From positions 124,001 to 188,000 of the forward strand of contig NZ_JAKSYI010000120.1 in NCBI RefSeq assembly GCF_022829285.1: DNA of 64,000 bases. The letters run 5' to 3'. A program made the translations under genes and the position numbers. The DNA is from Methylobacterium sp. J-078 (GTDB lineage Bacteria; Pseudomonadota; Alphaproteobacteria; Rhizobiales; Beijerinckiaceae). Below the pieces are notes generated by a model. It searched no databases and had not been told where the DNA came from. It saw nothing but the letters and a program-made list of their open reading frames with translations. Shown piece after piece: positions 18,469-29,090 of the stretch (within the stretch, counting starts at the first letter, position 1; each line of letters begins with the position of its first letter).

Positions 18469-18864
18469 ATGACGGAGACGGACGGAGTGCCGCTTCCCCG
18501 GGGCGACTTGACGGTGCGTACCATCGCGATGCCGGCCGACACCAACGCCAACGGTGACATCTTCGGCGGCTGGGTCATGTCGCAGATGGACCAAGCCGGC
18601 GGCATCGCGGCCGTGGAGCGGGCGCAGGGCAGGGCGGTCACCGTCGCTGTGAACGCGATGACCTTCATCCGGCCGGTGCGCGTCGGCGACGTGCTCTGCG
18701 TCTATACGCGGATCGATAAGGTCGGGCGCACGTCGATGAAGATCGAGGTCGAGGCCTGGGCCCGGCGCTTCCGCACCCAGCTGCGCGAGAAGGTGACGGA
18801 GGCGACCTTCACCTTCGTGTCCATCGACGACGAGGGTCGGCCCCGGCCCCTGGACACGCCCTGA
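18469..18864 (+). CDS. yciA: Acyl-CoA thioesterase, YciA family
   Basis: Hot-dog-fold thioesterase that hydrolyses acyl-CoA to free acid and CoA in the cytoplasm. The 131-residue protein has the YciA core: TIAMPADTNANGDIFGGWVMSQMD (the Asn-Ala-Asn-Gly-Asp-Ile-Phe-Gly-Gly-Trp stretch contains the catalytic Asp), then VTVAVNAMTFIRPVRVGD and VYTRIDKVGRTSM. ATG 18469 fits family length; the upstream extension is discarded. It converges with the metallopeptidase gene, the two stops being four bases apart, and has no metabolic partner nearby. Confidence 0.88.
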   Translation: MTETDGVPLPRGDLTVRTIAMPADTNANGDIFGGWVMSQMDQAGGIAAVERAQGRAVTVAVNAMTFIRPVRVGDVLCVYTRIDKVGRTSMKIEVEAWARRFRTQLREKVTEATFTFVSIDDEGRPRPLDTP

Positions 18865-18868
18865 TCCG

Positions 18869-20017
18869 TCAGGCGTTGGGCGCGGCCACCTTCTGGCGCA
18901 GGCCCGTGATCACCGCCTTCAGGATGTCGGCGTCGGAATCGCTGCTGCCCATGGAACGCACGGTCTCGATGCGCTCGTGCACGAAGGAGAGCTTGGCGAT
19001 CACCGCCGGCGTCAGCTTGAACGGGAACAGGGCCGGCTGGCCCATGCTGCGGCTGAGCGAATTGACCGCGTAGGTCAGGGGCAGCCACGCCTCGACGATC
19101 TTGCTGAAATCGGTGGTCCGGTAGGGATCGAAGTCGATCACCACCGGCTCGGCCGGGCCGTGGCGCAGGCGCGGGCGCACATGCATCTCGAAGGTGCTGG
19201 CGGTCTCCAGGGTATCGACGATGTGGAGGTACTGCGCCCAGGTCTCGGCAAAATCCTCCCACGGGTGTGCCGTGGCGTAGGCGCTGACGTAGCTCTCCTC
19301 CCAGTCCGCCGGCGCTCCTTGCGCGTAGTGGCGCTGGAGCGCGCCCGAATAGTTCAGCCGCTCGTCACCGAACAGCGAGCGGAAGGTCCAGAGGCTCTGG
19401 TCGAAGCGCACCAGAACGTTCCAGAAATAGTGCCCGATCTCGTGCCGGAAGTGGCCCAGCAGGGTGCGGTAATACTCGCCGAACAGCATCCGCCGGCGCT
19501 CGCGCTCGACGTCGTCGGCCTCGGCGATGTTCAGGGTGATGAGGCCGCTGCGGTGACCCGTCAGCACCGGCGGGCCGATCTGGTAGCTCTCGGACGGATC
19601 GACCAGGAAATCGAAGGCGAGGCCCGTGGCCGGGTTCTCGTCCCGGGTCATCAGCGGCAGGTCGAGGCGCAGGAGCGAGTAGAACAGGCGGTGCTTGGCC
19701 GCCTCGATCTGGCGCCAGCGCGTCAGGTTCCAGGCGATCGAGAGGTCCGGCACCACGTGGTTGTGCCGGCAGGTGACGCAGTAGCGGTTCGGGGAATCCT
19801 CCGGCACCAGCCAGTTGCAGGCGTCGTAATGGGCATTGGCGCAGAAGCGGTAGCGCCGTGCCGGGTTGGCATAGGCGTGCCAGACCTGGCCCACGGGCTC
19901 CAGGGCCGACATCTCGTGGATGTCGCAGACGTAGCCGAGCCGCCGCTGACAGCTCTCGCAATGCGTGCTCTCGAAGCTAATCGGCTGGTCACAGGCCTGG
20001 CACTGGAAGATCTTCAT
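18869..20017 (-). CDS. Zinc-ribbon zinc metallopeptidase (DUF2248-type)
   Basis: A 381-residue predicted soluble protein. Its N-terminal zinc ribbon has Cys6, Cys9, Cys20 and Cys23, with further Cys pairs in RFCANAHYDACNW and RYCVTCRHN (residues ~60-90). The catalytic HExxH is HEIGH at 192-196 in GHFRHEIGHYFWN, with acidic residues downstream (HPWEDFAETWAQYLH) suitable as third ligand and transition-state support. This matches the putative zinc-binding metallopeptidases known only by DUF number. Start ATG 20017 is taken over the upstream ATG (20047) because the ribbon begins at once. It is divergent from the transglutaminase/ATP-grasp operon, a neighbourhood that suggests a shared process. 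Confidence 0.8.
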   Translation of the reverse strand: MKIFQCQACDQPISFESTHCESCQRRLGYVCDIHEMSALEPVGQVWHAYANPARRYRFCANAHYDACNWLVPEDSPNRYCVTCRHNHVVPDLSIAWNLTRWRQIEAAKHRLFYSLLRLDLPLMTRDENPATGLAFDFLVDPSESYQIGPPVLTGHRSGLITLNIAEADDVERERRRMLFGEYYRTLLGHFRHEIGHYFWNVLVRFDQSLWTFRSLFGDERLNYSGALQRHYAQGAPADWEESYVSAYATAHPWEDFAETWAQYLHIVDTLETASTFEMHVRPRLRHGPAEPVVIDFDPYRTTDFSKIVEAWLPLTYAVNSLSRSMGQPALFPFKLTPAVIAKLSFVHERIETVRSMGSSDSDADILKAVITGLRQKVAAPNA

Positions 20018-20368
20018 GAACCCGTCGCGGGACGCCTCGCCTGTCACATCCAGCGTCGCACGCTGCCCGTGAAGGAACCGTCATAGCGGATCGGCGCGCT
20101 TGCCGGTGGCAAAGCATGCGCAACACGCGAAGTTCCGGACGCCGCTCGCCCGGCGTGCATCGAACGCCCGATGCACGAAACTTGCAAGCCCACCGGCCGG
20201 GCGCGCCCTCGTCGACGCCGCCTCGCGAAGGCCATCGCACATGGGTCCGTGTTCGCGTATGTCATAGCGAAGCTTCCTCCGGGACACCGCAGGGCGGTGC
20301 CCCGTCCCTCCGCCGCCGATGCGCGTCCGCCGCGCCCGGCGCCCTGTCCAGATACAGCGGGAGCCCCC
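20018..20368. other. Divergent intergenic region, metallopeptidase / transglutaminase
   Basis: A 351-base gap between two divergent genes. It must hold promoters for both, but I see no convincing -35/-10 pair, operator or hairpin. The open frames running through it on both strands look like GC-driven extensions of the flanking genes. Confidence 0.5.
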
Positions 20369-23300
20369 GTGTCGATCAAAGCCGCCCTGCACCACGTCAC
20401 GCACTACACCTACGACCGGCCGATTTCCCTCGGCCCGCAGGTGATCCGGCTGCGCCCGGCGCCGCACACGCGCACCGCCGTGCCGGCCTACTCGCTGAAG
20501 GTGCTGCCCGAGAATCACTTCATCAACTGGCAGCAGGACCCGAACGGTAACTGGCTGGCCCGGCTGGTGTTTCCCGAGAAGACATCCGAACTGAAGATCG
20601 AGGTCGATCTCATCGCCGACATGTCGGTGATCAACCCGTTCGACTTCTTCGTGGAGGAGTATGCCCAGACCCGGGGCTTTTCCTACGCGGACGACCTCAC
20701 CGCCGAGCTGAAGCCCTACCTCGTCCTCGACGACGCCATGTCGCCGGAAGTCGACGCCTTCCTGGAGCGGCTGCCGGCCGAGACGAACACCGTGCTGTTC
20801 CTGGTGGCGCTCAACGCCCAGGTGGCGGGGGAGATCACCTACGGCGTGCGCATGGAGCCCGGCGTCCAGAGTGCGGCCGAGACCCTGACGCTGAAGAGCG
20901 GCTCCTGCCGCGACTCGGCCTGGCTCATGGTGCAGATCCTGCGCCGGCTCGGCATGGCCGCCCGCTTCGTCTCGGGCTACCTGATCCAGCTCATCCCAGA
21001 CACCACCGCGGTGGACGGCCCCGCCGGCACCAGCACGGACTTCACCGACCTGCACGCCTGGGCCGAGGTCTACCTCCCCGGCGCCGGCTGGATCGGCCTC
21101 GACGCCACCTCCGGCCTCCTCTGCGGCGAGGGCCACATTCCACTGGCCGCGACCCCGCACTACGCCTCCGCCGCGCCGATCGCGGGTCTCGCCGAGCCGG
21201 CCGAGGTCACGTTCGGCTTCGAGATGTCGGTGACCCGCGTGGCGGAAGCGCCCCGCATCACCAAGCCGTTCTCCGAGGAGGTCTGGGCGGCGATGGACGC
21301 GCTCGGCGAGCGCATCGATGCGGATCTCGCGGCACAGGACGTTCGCCTGACCATGGGCGGCGAGCCGACCTTCGTCTCCGTCGACGATTTCGAATCGGCC
21401 GAATGGAACGCAGCCGCCGTGGGCCCGACCAAGCGGGGCCTCGCCGACAAGCTCATCCGGCGCCTGCGCACCCGGTTCGCGCCGGGCGGCATGCTGCATT
21501 ACGGCCAGGGCAAGTGGTATCCGGGCGAGAGCCTGCCGCGCTGGGCCTTCGCCCTGTACTGGCGCCGGGACGGGGTGCCGGTCTGGAAGGATTCCGACCT
21601 GATCGCGCCGGAGGATGGCCCGCGCAACGCCACCATCCACAAGGCCAAGGACCTCATCGACGGCGTCGCCAAGCGCCTTGGCCTCGGCGCCTACGTGTTC
21701 CCGGCCTTCGAGGACCCGGTCTACTGGACCGAGAAGCGCGACGACCTGCCCGTCAACGTCACCACCGCCGAGCCGCACTACCCGAACCCCGAGGCCAATG
21801 CCCGGATGGCGCGGGTGTTCGAGCGGGGCCTGGGCGAGGCCGCCGGCTACGCGCTACCGCTGGCGAGCCTGCCCACCGGTAAGGACGGCGATGCCGAGCG
21901 GGTCTGGATCTCCGAGCCCTGGGAATTCCGGCGCGGCCACGCCTTCCTCACGCCCGGCGACTCGCCGGTGGGCTACCGCCTGCCCCTGTCCTCGCTGCCC
22001 TACGTCCCGCCGGAGCACTACCCCTACTACCAGCCCCAGGACACCCTGGAGGAGCGGCCGGCCCTGCCCGAGGGCCATCCCGGCACGGAGACCGTCAACG
22101 GCTCGGGCGTCACCGGCGTCGCCGTGCGCACGGCCTTCGCGGTGGAGCCGCGCAACGGCATCCTGCACGTCTTCATGCCGCCGCTGCAGCGGGTGGACGA
22201 GTACCTCGAACTCTTGAGCCACCTGGAGGCGGCGGCCGCCGAGCTGAAGCAGACCCTGCACATCGAGGGCTACGAGCCGCCCTTCGACCCGCGCCTCAGC
22301 GTCATCAAAGTCACGCCCGATCCCGGCGTGATCGAGGTCAACGTGCACCCGGCCCCGTCCTGGCGGGAGGCCGTGCGGATCACCACGGACCTCTACGAGG
22401 ATGCCCGCCAGACCCGCCTCGGCGCGCAGAAATTCATGACCGACGGGCGCCACACCGGGACCGGGGGCGGCAACCACGTGGTTCTGGGCGGCGCCACGCC
22501 GAACGATTCGCCGTTCCTGCGCCGGCCCGATCTCCTCAAGAGCCTCGTGCTGTACTGGCAGCGCCACCCGGCGATGTCCTACCTGTTCGCCGGTCTCTAT
22601 ATCGGCCCGACGAGCCAGGCCCCGCGCATGGACGAGGCGCGCCACGACGGTCTCTACGAACTCGAGATCGCGATGGCGCAGGTGCCCCGGCCCGACGCGC
22701 CCAACATCCCGCGCTGGCTCGTGGACCGCATCTTCCGCAACATCCTCGTGGACGTGACGGGCAACACCCACCGCTCCGAGATCTGCATCGACAAGCTCTA
22801 CTCGCCGGACGGCCCCACGGGCCGCCTCGGACTCCTCGAGTTCCGCTCGTTCGAGATGCCGCCGGACCCGCGCATGAGCCTCGCGCAGCAACTCCTGCTG
22901 CGCGCCATCGTCGCCTGGCTCTGGCGCGAACCGCAGGAGGGCGGCTGTGTCCGCTGGGGCACGGGCCTGCACGATCGCTTCATGCTGCCGCACTTCCTGT
23001 GGGCCGATTTCCTCGGCGTGCTGGAAGACCTCCGGGGGGCCGGCTACGACTTCGACCCGGCGGCCTTCGTGGCGCAGCGCGAGTTCCGCTTCCCCGTCTT
23101 CGGGACGGTGGAGCAGGGCGGCGTGAAGCTCGAACTCCGCCAAGCCCTCGAGCCCTGGCACGTGCTGGGCGAGGAGGGCGCGATCGGGGGAACCGTGCGC
23201 TACGTGGATTCGTCTGTGGAGCGGCTGCAAGTGAAGGTCGAGGGCTACGTGCCCGGCCGACACATCATTTCCTGCAACGGCCGGCGCCTGCCCATGACCG

Positions 23301-23668
23301 GCACCGGAACCTCGGGCGAGGCGGTGGCGGGCCTGCGCTTCAAGGCCTGGCAGCCGGCCTCCTCGCTGCACCCGACGATTCCCGCGCACTCGCCGCTGAC
23401 CATCGACATCCTGGACGCCTGGAGCGGCCGGTCGCTGGGCGGCTGCCGCTACCACGTCAGCCATCCGGGCGGGCGCAACTACGAGACCTTCCCGGTCAAC
23501 ACCTACGAAGCGGAGGGGCGGCGCCTCGCCCGCTTCCAGCCGCACGGCCACACCGCCGGCCCGGTCGCGATGCCGGTGGAAGAGTTGAACCGGGAGTTCC
23601 CGATGACCCTCGACCTGCGCACACCCGTGCCCCCGGGCTACACGCCCCCGGGCGCGACCGCGCCATGA
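20369..23668 (+). CDS. Transglutaminase-like protease with DUF2126 domain
   Basis: A 1099-residue protein. Residues ~1-100 are the bacterial transglutaminase N-terminal beta domain ([23 protein letters not shown]). The transglutaminase core has a full triad: Cys180 in SGSCRDSAW, His229 in DLHAWAEVY and Asp245 in IGLDATSG. After ~residue 290 comes the large DUF2126 domain (conserved [52 protein letters not shown]). The core more often acts as a peptidase than a cross-linker in bacteria; DUF2126 has no known activity. Start GTG 20369 directly precedes the conserved N-terminus. No signal peptide, so cytoplasmic. The stop overlaps the next start by ATGA. Confidence 0.9.
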   Translation: MSIKAALHHVTHYTYDRPISLGPQVIRLRPAPHTRTAVPAYSLKVLPENHFINWQQDPNGNWLARLVFPEKTSELKIEVDLIADMSVINPFDFFVEEYAQTRGFSYADDLTAELKPYLVLDDAMSPEVDAFLERLPAETNTVLFLVALNAQVAGEITYGVRMEPGVQSAAETLTLKSGSCRDSAWLMVQILRRLGMAARFVSGYLIQLIPDTTAVDGPAGTSTDFTDLHAWAEVYLPGAGWIGLDATSGLLCGEGHIPLAATPHYASAAPIAGLAEPAEVTFGFEMSVTRVAEAPRITKPFSEEVWAAMDALGERIDADLAAQDVRLTMGGEPTFVSVDDFESAEWNAAAVGPTKRGLADKLIRRLRTRFAPGGMLHYGQGKWYPGESLPRWAFALYWRRDGVPVWKDSDLIAPEDGPRNATIHKAKDLIDGVAKRLGLGAYVFPAFEDPVYWTEKRDDLPVNVTTAEPHYPNPEANARMARVFERGLGEAAGYALPLASLPTGKDGDAERVWISEPWEFRRGHAFLTPGDSPVGYRLPLSSLPYVPPEHYPYYQPQDTLEERPALPEGHPGTETVNGSGVTGVAVRTAFAVEPRNGILHVFMPPLQRVDEYLELLSHLEAAAAELKQTLHIEGYEPPFDPRLSVIKVTPDPGVIEVNVHPAPSWREAVRITTDLYEDARQTRLGAQKFMTDGRHTGTGGGNHVVLGGATPNDSPFLRRPDLLKSLVLYWQRHPAMSYLFAGLYIGPTSQAPRMDEARHDGLYELEIAMAQVPRPDAPNIPRWLVDRIFRNILVDVTGNTHRSEICIDKLYSPDGPTGRLGLLEFRSFEMPPDPRMSLAQQLLLRAIVAWLWREPQEGGCVRWGTGLHDRFMLPHFLWADFLGVLEDLRGAGYDFDPAAFVAQREFRFPVFGTVEQGGVKLELRQALEPWHVLGEEGAIGGTVRYVDSSVERLQVKVEGYVPGRHIISCNGRRLPMTGTGTSGEAVAGLRFKAWQPASSLHPTIPAHSPLTIDILDAWSGRSLGGCRYHVSHPGGRNYETFPVNTYEAEGRRLARFQPHGHTAGPVAMPVEELNREFPMTLDLRTPVPPGYTPPGATAP

Positions 23669-26184
23669 CCGAAGCGGCCGCAGGGGAGGTTCAGGGACGG
23701 GCCGAGCGCCTCGCGCGCTGGACCTCCGCCTACCGGCCGCAGGCAGGGGTGCCGGACGAGTTCATGGATGCGGACGGCCGGCCCAAGGGTGCGTGGCCGC
23801 GCTTCCTCGACCGCCTCGGCGACCTCGACGAACTGGAGATCGGCGCCCGCTTCGTCTCGGCGGTGCGGCGCATCCGCGACACCGGCATCTCCTACCGGAT
23901 CTACGGCGACAAGCGCGAACATGCCTGGCCGCTGGGGTCGCTGCCCCTCGTCATCGAGCAGGACGACTGGGAGACCCTGAGCGCCGGCATCGTCGAGCGC
24001 GCCGGACTGATGGAATCCATCCTCGCCGACATCTACGGCGACGGGCACCTCGTGGCGCAGGGGCTGCTGCCGGCCGCCGCCGTGGCGGGCAGCCCCGAAT
24101 TCATGCGCCCCCTCGTCGGGGTCACGCCGCCCGGCGGACGCTTCCTCAAGCTCTACGCCGCCGACGTCACCCGCGGCCCCGACGGGCGCTGGCGGGTACT
24201 GGCCGACCGCACCCAATCCCCCTCCGGGCCCGGCTACGCCCTGGAGAACCGCCTCGTCCTCACCCGCGCCTTCCCGGACCTGCACGCCGACCTGCAGGTG
24301 GAACGCCTCGCGGCCTTCTTCCAGGCCTTTCGCGATGGCCTCGCCGTGGGGGCCGAGCGCAGCGACCCGCGCATCTGCCTGCTCACCTCCGGGGTGTTCA
24401 GCTCGACCTACGTGGAGCAGGCCGCGCTCGCGCGCTACCTCGGCCTGCTCCTGGTGGAGGGCGACGACCTCGTGATGCAGGACGGAGCCCTGCACATCCG
24501 CACGGTGTCGGGTCTCAAGCGGGCGGACGTGCTCTGGCGGCGCATCGATTCCGACTACATCGACCCCCTCGAACTCAACCCGGCCTCGCGCCTCGGCGTG
24601 CCCGGCCTCGTGGAGGCCCTGCGCAACGGCAGCCTCGTCGTCGGCAACATGCCGGGCTCGGGCATCCTCGAATCCGGTGCGCTGGCCGCCTATCTGCCGA
24701 ACATCGCCCGGCACCTCCTCGAGCGGGACCTTCGCCTCGCCGGCCCGAAGACCTGGTGGTGCGGCGATCCGGACGCCCTGGCGGAGGTCCGCGACAACCT
24801 CGGCGCCTTGAGCCTGCGCCCGGTGGCGACGCCGCCGAAGGGCGCCGTCCGGGACGCGATCCTGGCGCCCCACGCCCTCGATGCCGAGCGGGACCGGCTC
24901 CTCGCCGCCCTGCGCGACCGGCCCTTCGACTACGTCGCCCAGGAAACCATGCCGCTGGCCACCATGCCGGCCTGGGACCGGACGGGCGGCGCCTTACGAC
25001 TGGTGCCGCGCCCCTTCGTGCTGCGGGTCTTCGCGGCGGCCACGCCCGAGGGCTGGCGCGTCATGCCGGGCGGGTTCTGCCGCATCTCGGAGCGGCCCGA
25101 CGTCGAACCTCTGGAGATGCGGGCCGGCATCAAGTCGGCCGATGTCTGGATCCTGTCGCGCGATCCCGTCGAGGCGGTCTCGCTGATCCAGCCCGGCTCG
25201 GCCCGGGTGCGCCGCATCGCCGGGCACCTGCCGTCCCGGGCCGCCGACAACCTGTTCTGGTTTGGGCGCTACGTGGAGCGGGCGGAGGCGGTGATCCGTC
25301 TCGTCGTCGCGCATCTCGGCAGCGTCGGCTCGGCCGTGATCGCCGACATGGCGGGCGACGCCAAGGCGCCGACGGCGCTTCGCATCCGCGCGCTCCTCGA
25401 CGAGTGGGGGGCCATCGAGGCGCCCGACCTGCCCACCGCCACCCTGGCGCAGCAGGCGCTGAGCGGGCGCGACGCCTACGGCTCGGCCCTGCGCCACAGC
25501 CTGTCGGCCCGGGCCAACGCCGCCACCCTGCGTGAGCGCCTCTCGGGCGAGGCGTGGCGGGCGCTTGCCGACCTCCGGGATCTCCTCGAGATCGACGCGA
25601 CCCAGGCCCTGCCCGAGGCTCAGCTGCTCGGCCTGGCGGAGCGGGCCCTGAGCCACATCGCGGCCCTGTCCGGCCTCGCGCAGGAGAACATGAACCGCAC
25701 GGCCGGCTGGCACTTCGTCGATCTCGGCCGGCGCATTGAGCGGGCGATCAACACTCTCAGCTTCGCGACGCGCTTCGTCGGCGACGGCGCCACGGCGGAG
25801 GATCTCGGCGTGATGCTGTCGCTCTGCGACGCCCACGTCTCCTTCGGCGCGCGCTACCTCCAGGGCGTCGCCCTCGATCCCGTGCGCGACATGGTGCTGC
25901 TCGATCCGTTCAACCCGCGCTCGGTGGCCTTTCAGGTGGAGGCGATCGCCCAGCATCTGAGCCAGTTGCCGGTGCTGCGGGCCGACGGCCTCCCCGAGCC
26001 GCACCAGCGCCTCGCCTCCCGGCTCGCGGCGGAGTTCGCCACCGGCGAGGCGGCGGAGTTCGACGGTGCGGCCCTGACACGCCTGGAGAACGAGGTGGAA
26101 CGCCTCGCCGACGCCATCGCGACCCGCTACTTTCCCAACGGACCGCACGCCCTGCGCCCGGAAAAGCTCGTGGGACTCGCGTGA
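23665..26184 (+). CDS. Circularly permuted ATP-grasp / alpha-E fusion protein
   Basis: An 839-residue fusion. Residues ~60-490 are a circularly permuted type-2 ATP-grasp domain (formerly DUF404/DUF407), with conserved stretches [51 protein letters not shown] and a late ISERPD...[11 protein letters not shown]. Residues ~520-835 are an alpha-helical alpha-E domain (formerly DUF403), starting [21 protein letters not shown]-grasp enzymes form carbon-nitrogen peptide-like bonds; alpha-E is predicted to assist. In many bacteria the two domains are separate neighbouring genes; here they are one chain. ATGA overlap with the gene before and GTGA overlap with the gene after imply coupled translation. 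Confidence 0.9.
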   Translation: MTEAAAGEVQGRAERLARWTSAYRPQAGVPDEFMDADGRPKGAWPRFLDRLGDLDELEIGARFVSAVRRIRDTGISYRIYGDKREHAWPLGSLPLVIEQDDWETLSAGIVERAGLMESILADIYGDGHLVAQGLLPAAAVAGSPEFMRPLVGVTPPGGRFLKLYAADVTRGPDGRWRVLADRTQSPSGPGYALENRLVLTRAFPDLHADLQVERLAAFFQAFRDGLAVGAERSDPRICLLTSGVFSSTYVEQAALARYLGLLLVEGDDLVMQDGALHIRTVSGLKRADVLWRRIDSDYIDPLELNPASRLGVPGLVEALRNGSLVVGNMPGSGILESGALAAYLPNIARHLLERDLRLAGPKTWWCGDPDALAEVRDNLGALSLRPVATPPKGAVRDAILAPHALDAERDRLLAALRDRPFDYVAQETMPLATMPAWDRTGGALRLVPRPFVLRVFAAATPEGWRVMPGGFCRISERPDVEPLEMRAGIKSADVWILSRDPVEAVSLIQPGSARVRRIAGHLPSRAADNLFWFGRYVERAEAVIRLVVAHLGSVGSAVIADMAGDAKAPTALRIRALLDEWGAIEAPDLPTATLAQQALSGRDAYGSALRHSLSARANAATLRERLSGEAWRALADLRDLLEIDATQALPEAQLLGLAERALSHIAALSGLAQENMNRTAGWHFVDLGRRIERAINTLSFATRFVGDGATAEDLGVMLSLCDAHVSFGARYLQGVALDPVRDMVLLDPFNPRSVAFQVEAIAQHLSQLPVLRADGLPEPHQRLASRLAAEFATGEAAEFDGAALTRLENEVERLADAIATRYFPNGPHALRPEKLVGLA

Positions 26185-27098
26185 TCTACACGCTGCGCCA
26201 CCTCACCACCTACCGCTACACGCGGCCCGTGCGCTTCGCGCGCTGCGCCCTGCGCCTGCGGCCCCGCGACGGCGAGGGCCAGACGGTGCTGGAGAGCGCC
26301 CTGACCATCAGCCCCGATCCGAGTCTGCGCGTGGTCCGGCGCGACTATTTCGGCCTCGACGTGGTCTCGGTGACGATCGACGCGCCTCATACCGAGTTGC
26401 GGGTCGAGGCCCTCTCGCGGGTCCGCGTGGAGCGCGATCCGCTGCCCGCGCCCGAATCCGGTCCGGCCTGGGAGATGGTGCGCGACCGGGCGGTAACCGG
26501 GCGGGGGCTCGACCCCGACCGGCCGGTACATTTCCAGTTCCCCAGCGTGCGCGTACCCCTGGTGCCGGCGGTGACGGACTACGCCCGGGCGAGCTTTCCC
26601 CCCGGCCGCAGCGCCTATGGCGGGGCCGTCGATCTGATGCGCCGCATCCGCGCCGATTTCACCTTCGATTCCAAGGCCACCACCGTCCACACGCCGCTGG
26701 CCGAGGCCTTCGCCCTGCGGGCCGGCGTCTGCCAGGACTTCACCCACATCATGATCGCGGGGCTCCGCGGCCTCGGACTGCCGGCGGCCTACGTGAGCGG
26801 CTACCTGCGCACGATTCCTCCGGCGGGGCGGCCGCGCCTGCGCGGGGCCGATGCCAGCCACGCCTGGGTCTCGGTCTGGTGCGGGGAGGGCTGGATCGGC
26901 CTCGACCCCACCAACGGCATCGGCATGTGTGACGACCACATCGTCGTGGCGCGGGGACGCGACTACACCGACGTCTCGCCCATCGACGGCATCGTCTCCG
27001 CCTCAGGCCCGCAGAAGCTCAAGGTCGAGGTCGACGTGGTGCCGGACGGGGAACCGATGCCCGAGCATACGGAGACCGCGCTCGCCGCATCGACCTGA
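26181..27098 (+). CDS. Transglutaminase-like cysteine peptidase
   Basis: A 305-residue protein starting at GTG 26181, whose first bases overlap the previous stop (GTGA). The N-terminal beta domain (YTLRHLTTYRYTRPVRFARC) is followed by a papain-like transglutaminase core with triad Cys184 (RAGVCQDFTH), His227 (DASHAWVSVW) and Asp242 (IGLDPTNG). No signal peptide is seen. It is the last gene of the three-gene operon, and differs from the first by lacking DUF2126. The most likely activity is hydrolysis or transfer at amide bonds; the substrate is unknown. It converges with mntR, whose stop lies 14 bases on. Confidence 0.9.
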   Translation: MIYTLRHLTTYRYTRPVRFARCALRLRPRDGEGQTVLESALTISPDPSLRVVRRDYFGLDVVSVTIDAPHTELRVEALSRVRVERDPLPAPESGPAWEMVRDRAVTGRGLDPDRPVHFQFPSVRVPLVPAVTDYARASFPPGRSAYGGAVDLMRRIRADFTFDSKATTVHTPLAEAFALRAGVCQDFTHIMIAGLRGLGLPAAYVSGYLRTIPPAGRPRLRGADASHAWVSVWCGEGWIGLDPTNGIGMCDDHIVVARGRDYTDVSPIDGIVSASGPQKLKVEVDVVPDGEPMPEHTETALAAST

Positions 27099-27112
27099 AG
27101 AGGCTCCGCGCC

Positions 27113-27565
27113 TCAGCCCATCCGCTCGGTGAAGAGCCGGAACGCTTCCAACGTCTCGGCACTGACATGGTGCTCGATGCCCTCGGCATCGCGGCGGGCG
27201 ATCTCGGGCCTGACGCCGAGGGCGCACAGGAACTGCTCGACGATGCGGTGACGCTCGCGGCTCTGCACGGCCAGGGCCTGGCCCGCCTCGGTGAGGAACA
27301 CGCCCCGGTAGGGCCGCTGCTGCACGAGGCCGTCCTCGGCCAGGCGCTTGAGCATCTTGGCAACCGTGGGCTGGGCGACCCCGAGCCGGGCCGCGATGTC
27401 GACCTGACGGGCCTCGCCGCCGTCGCCGATCAGGTCGGCGATCAACTCGACGTAGTCTTCCACGAGTTCGAGGCGGCGTGCCTCGCGGGCCTGCCGGAAG
27501 CTCTCCACGTGGACGTCGGGATCGACGAGGGCCGTATCGGGCGCGGAGGATGTCGAATCCTGCAT
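27113..27565 (-). CDS. mntR: Manganese-responsive DtxR/MntR-family regulator
   Basis: A 150-residue DtxR-family regulator. The winged helix is near residues 50-85 ([38 protein letters not shown]), followed by a metal-binding dimerisation domain with [14 protein letters not shown], then [10 protein letters not shown] with the Glu and His pair used as metal ligands. There is no C-terminal SH3-like FeoA domain, which fits MntR more than DtxR/IdeR. ATG 27565 is preferred over the upstream start as the extension is Arg/Gly-rich. In this order such proteins usually repress mntH when Mn(II) is replete; no transporter is in the window, so the target is unlinked. Confidence 0.87.
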   Translation of the reverse strand: MQDSTSSAPDTALVDPDVHVESFRQAREARRLELVEDYVELIADLIGDGGEARQVDIAARLGVAQPTVAKMLKRLAEDGLVQQRPYRGVFLTEAGQALAVQSRERHRIVEQFLCALGVRPEIARRDAEGIEHHVSAETLEAFRLFTERMG

Positions 27566-27670
27566 CTGGCCGGCGAACTCCCCCGTTCGGCGCGCACCGG
27601 AACGGCGCCCGAGCCGGGTTGTACCCAAGCGCGGCCCCGGATGGGAGCCCCCCGGCGCGCGAAAGCCGGA

Positions 27671-28558
27671 TCAGCCTCGGAGTTGGGCCACGAAATCCCG
27701 CGTGAAGCGGGGCAGGGCGTCGAGGTCGCGCACGCAGATGGTGAGATCGCGCAGGGCCCAGGCATCCTCCAGGGGCACGATGGCCAGCGGCATGGTGCGG
27801 GCCGCCCGGGCCGCCGTGGTCTCGGGCACGATGCCGAGGCCGACGTCGCAGGCCACCAGCCGGCAGATGGCGTCGAAGCTGCGCAGCTGCACCCGCAGCC
27901 GCATGGGCGGGCGGCCCGTGCGCGCGGCCTTGTCGGCGAGGAAGCGGGTCAGGGCGCTGGTCCGGTCGAGGCCGACCAGCGGGTGCTCGATCACCTCCGC
28001 GAAGGCCACGCAGGTCCGCTCCGCCAGGGGGTGCCCGACCGCCGCCACCATGACGAAGCGGTCCTGCCGGAACGGATAGGTCTCCAGAGCGCCGGTATCG
28101 ACGGTGCCGGCGACGATGCCGAGATCGGCCGAGCCCTCGGCGACCAGCCCGACGATCTCGTCCGAGGTCCGCTCCTCGATGTCGACGCTGACGCCGGTCT
28201 GGCGCGCCAGGAAGGCGCTCAGGACCTCGGGCAGGAATTCGGTGAGCGCGTTGGTGTTCGAGACGAGGCGGATCTGCCCCACCGTGCCGCCCGAGAACGC
28301 GGCCAGATCCTCCTGCATGCGGTCGATGCGTTCGAGGAGACCGCGCGCATGGGCGAGGAGCGAGCGGCCCGCCGGCGTCGGCACCACGCCCTGGCGCCCG
28401 CGCGTGAGGAGTGCCGCCCCGAGGGTCTCTTCCATGGCGCGGATGCGCACGGAGGCGGCGGCCAGCGCGAGGTTAGCGCGCCCCGCGCCGTGGGTGATCG
28501 AGCCCGCCTCCACCACGTGCCGGAACAGCGAAAGATCGACGAGGTCGAAGCGCATCAT
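27671..28558 (-). CDS. LysR-family transcriptional regulator
   Basis: A 295-residue LysR regulator: N-terminal winged helix-turn-helix (LFRHVVEAGSITHGAGRANLALAAASVRIRAMEE; the HTH runs near 18-40) and a C-terminal periplasmic-binding-protein-like effector domain from about residue 92 (GQIRLVSNTNALTEFLP, DLGIVAGTVDTGALE, FVMVAAVGHPLAE). The two adjacent ATG codons leave start ambiguity of one residue. It is divergent from ftsB with only 78 bases between the starts, but regulating a housekeeping gene is unlikely; its target and ligand cannot be read from context. Confidence 0.9.
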   Translation of the reverse strand: MMRFDLVDLSLFRHVVEAGSITHGAGRANLALAAASVRIRAMEETLGAALLTRGRQGVVPTPAGRSLLAHARGLLERIDRMQEDLAAFSGGTVGQIRLVSNTNALTEFLPEVLSAFLARQTGVSVDIEERTSDEIVGLVAEGSADLGIVAGTVDTGALETYPFRQDRFVMVAAVGHPLAERTCVAFAEVIEHPLVGLDRTSALTRFLADKAARTGRPPMRLRVQLRSFDAICRLVACDVGLGIVPETTAARAARTMPLAIVPLEDAWALRDLTICVRDLDALPRFTRDFVAQLRG

Positions 28559-28636
28559 CGGCCGGGTTCATCACACATGGCGGTCTCTCCCCTCGGCGTC
28601 AGCACTTCCTTAACCCTGCGCGCGCATCCTGCCGGC

Positions 28637-28948
28637 ATGGTGGTCCGTCGTCGCGTCCGTGCTGTCCTGATGCCCCTCGGCCTCTACGCCGTGTCGGGCC
28701 TCGTCGTGGGCTACTTCGTGCATCAGGCCGAGAGCGGCAACCGCGGCCTCGAGGCTAAGCGCGCCCTCAAGATCCAGGCGCGGGCCCTCAACCAGGAACT
28801 CACGGCGGCCAAGGCCGACCGGGCGATCTGGGAGCACCGCGTCGCGCTCCTGCGCAGCGACCAGATCGACCGCGACCTCCTGGAGGAGCGCGCCCGCGTC
28901 ATGCTCGGCCGCGTCCACGCAAACGACGTCGTGATCATCGACCCCTGA
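28637..28948 (+). CDS. ftsB: Septum formation initiator FtsB/DivIC-like
   Basis: A 103-residue bitopic membrane protein: short basic cytoplasmic head (MVVRRRVRAVLMP), one transmembrane helix (LGLYAVSGLVVGYFVHQA), then a coiled coil with heptad-like Leu/Ala spacing (LEAKRALKIQARALNQELTA.., ending DQIDRDLLEERARVMLGRVH). It is part of the FtsQBL divisome subcomplex and acts at the division septum. Location just before pdhA is the usual alphaproteobacterial place. ATG 28637 is chosen by homology over a very long spurious upstream frame. Confidence 0.88.
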   Translation: MVVRRRVRAVLMPLGLYAVSGLVVGYFVHQAESGNRGLEAKRALKIQARALNQELTAAKADRAIWEHRVALLRSDQIDRDLLEERARVMLGRVHANDVVIIDP

Positions 28949-29090
28949 GGCCGCCCGCAGGGCAAAACTCATCGCCGACGCAGGGGCTTCGCAACTGACA
29001 ACTTCCCCGTTCTGTCGGGCCGGCGGCCTCGCTTTCCCCGGAGGCGTGCCCTAGAACCCCGGGTGAACAGATGGTCCCGGGGAGTTGCCG

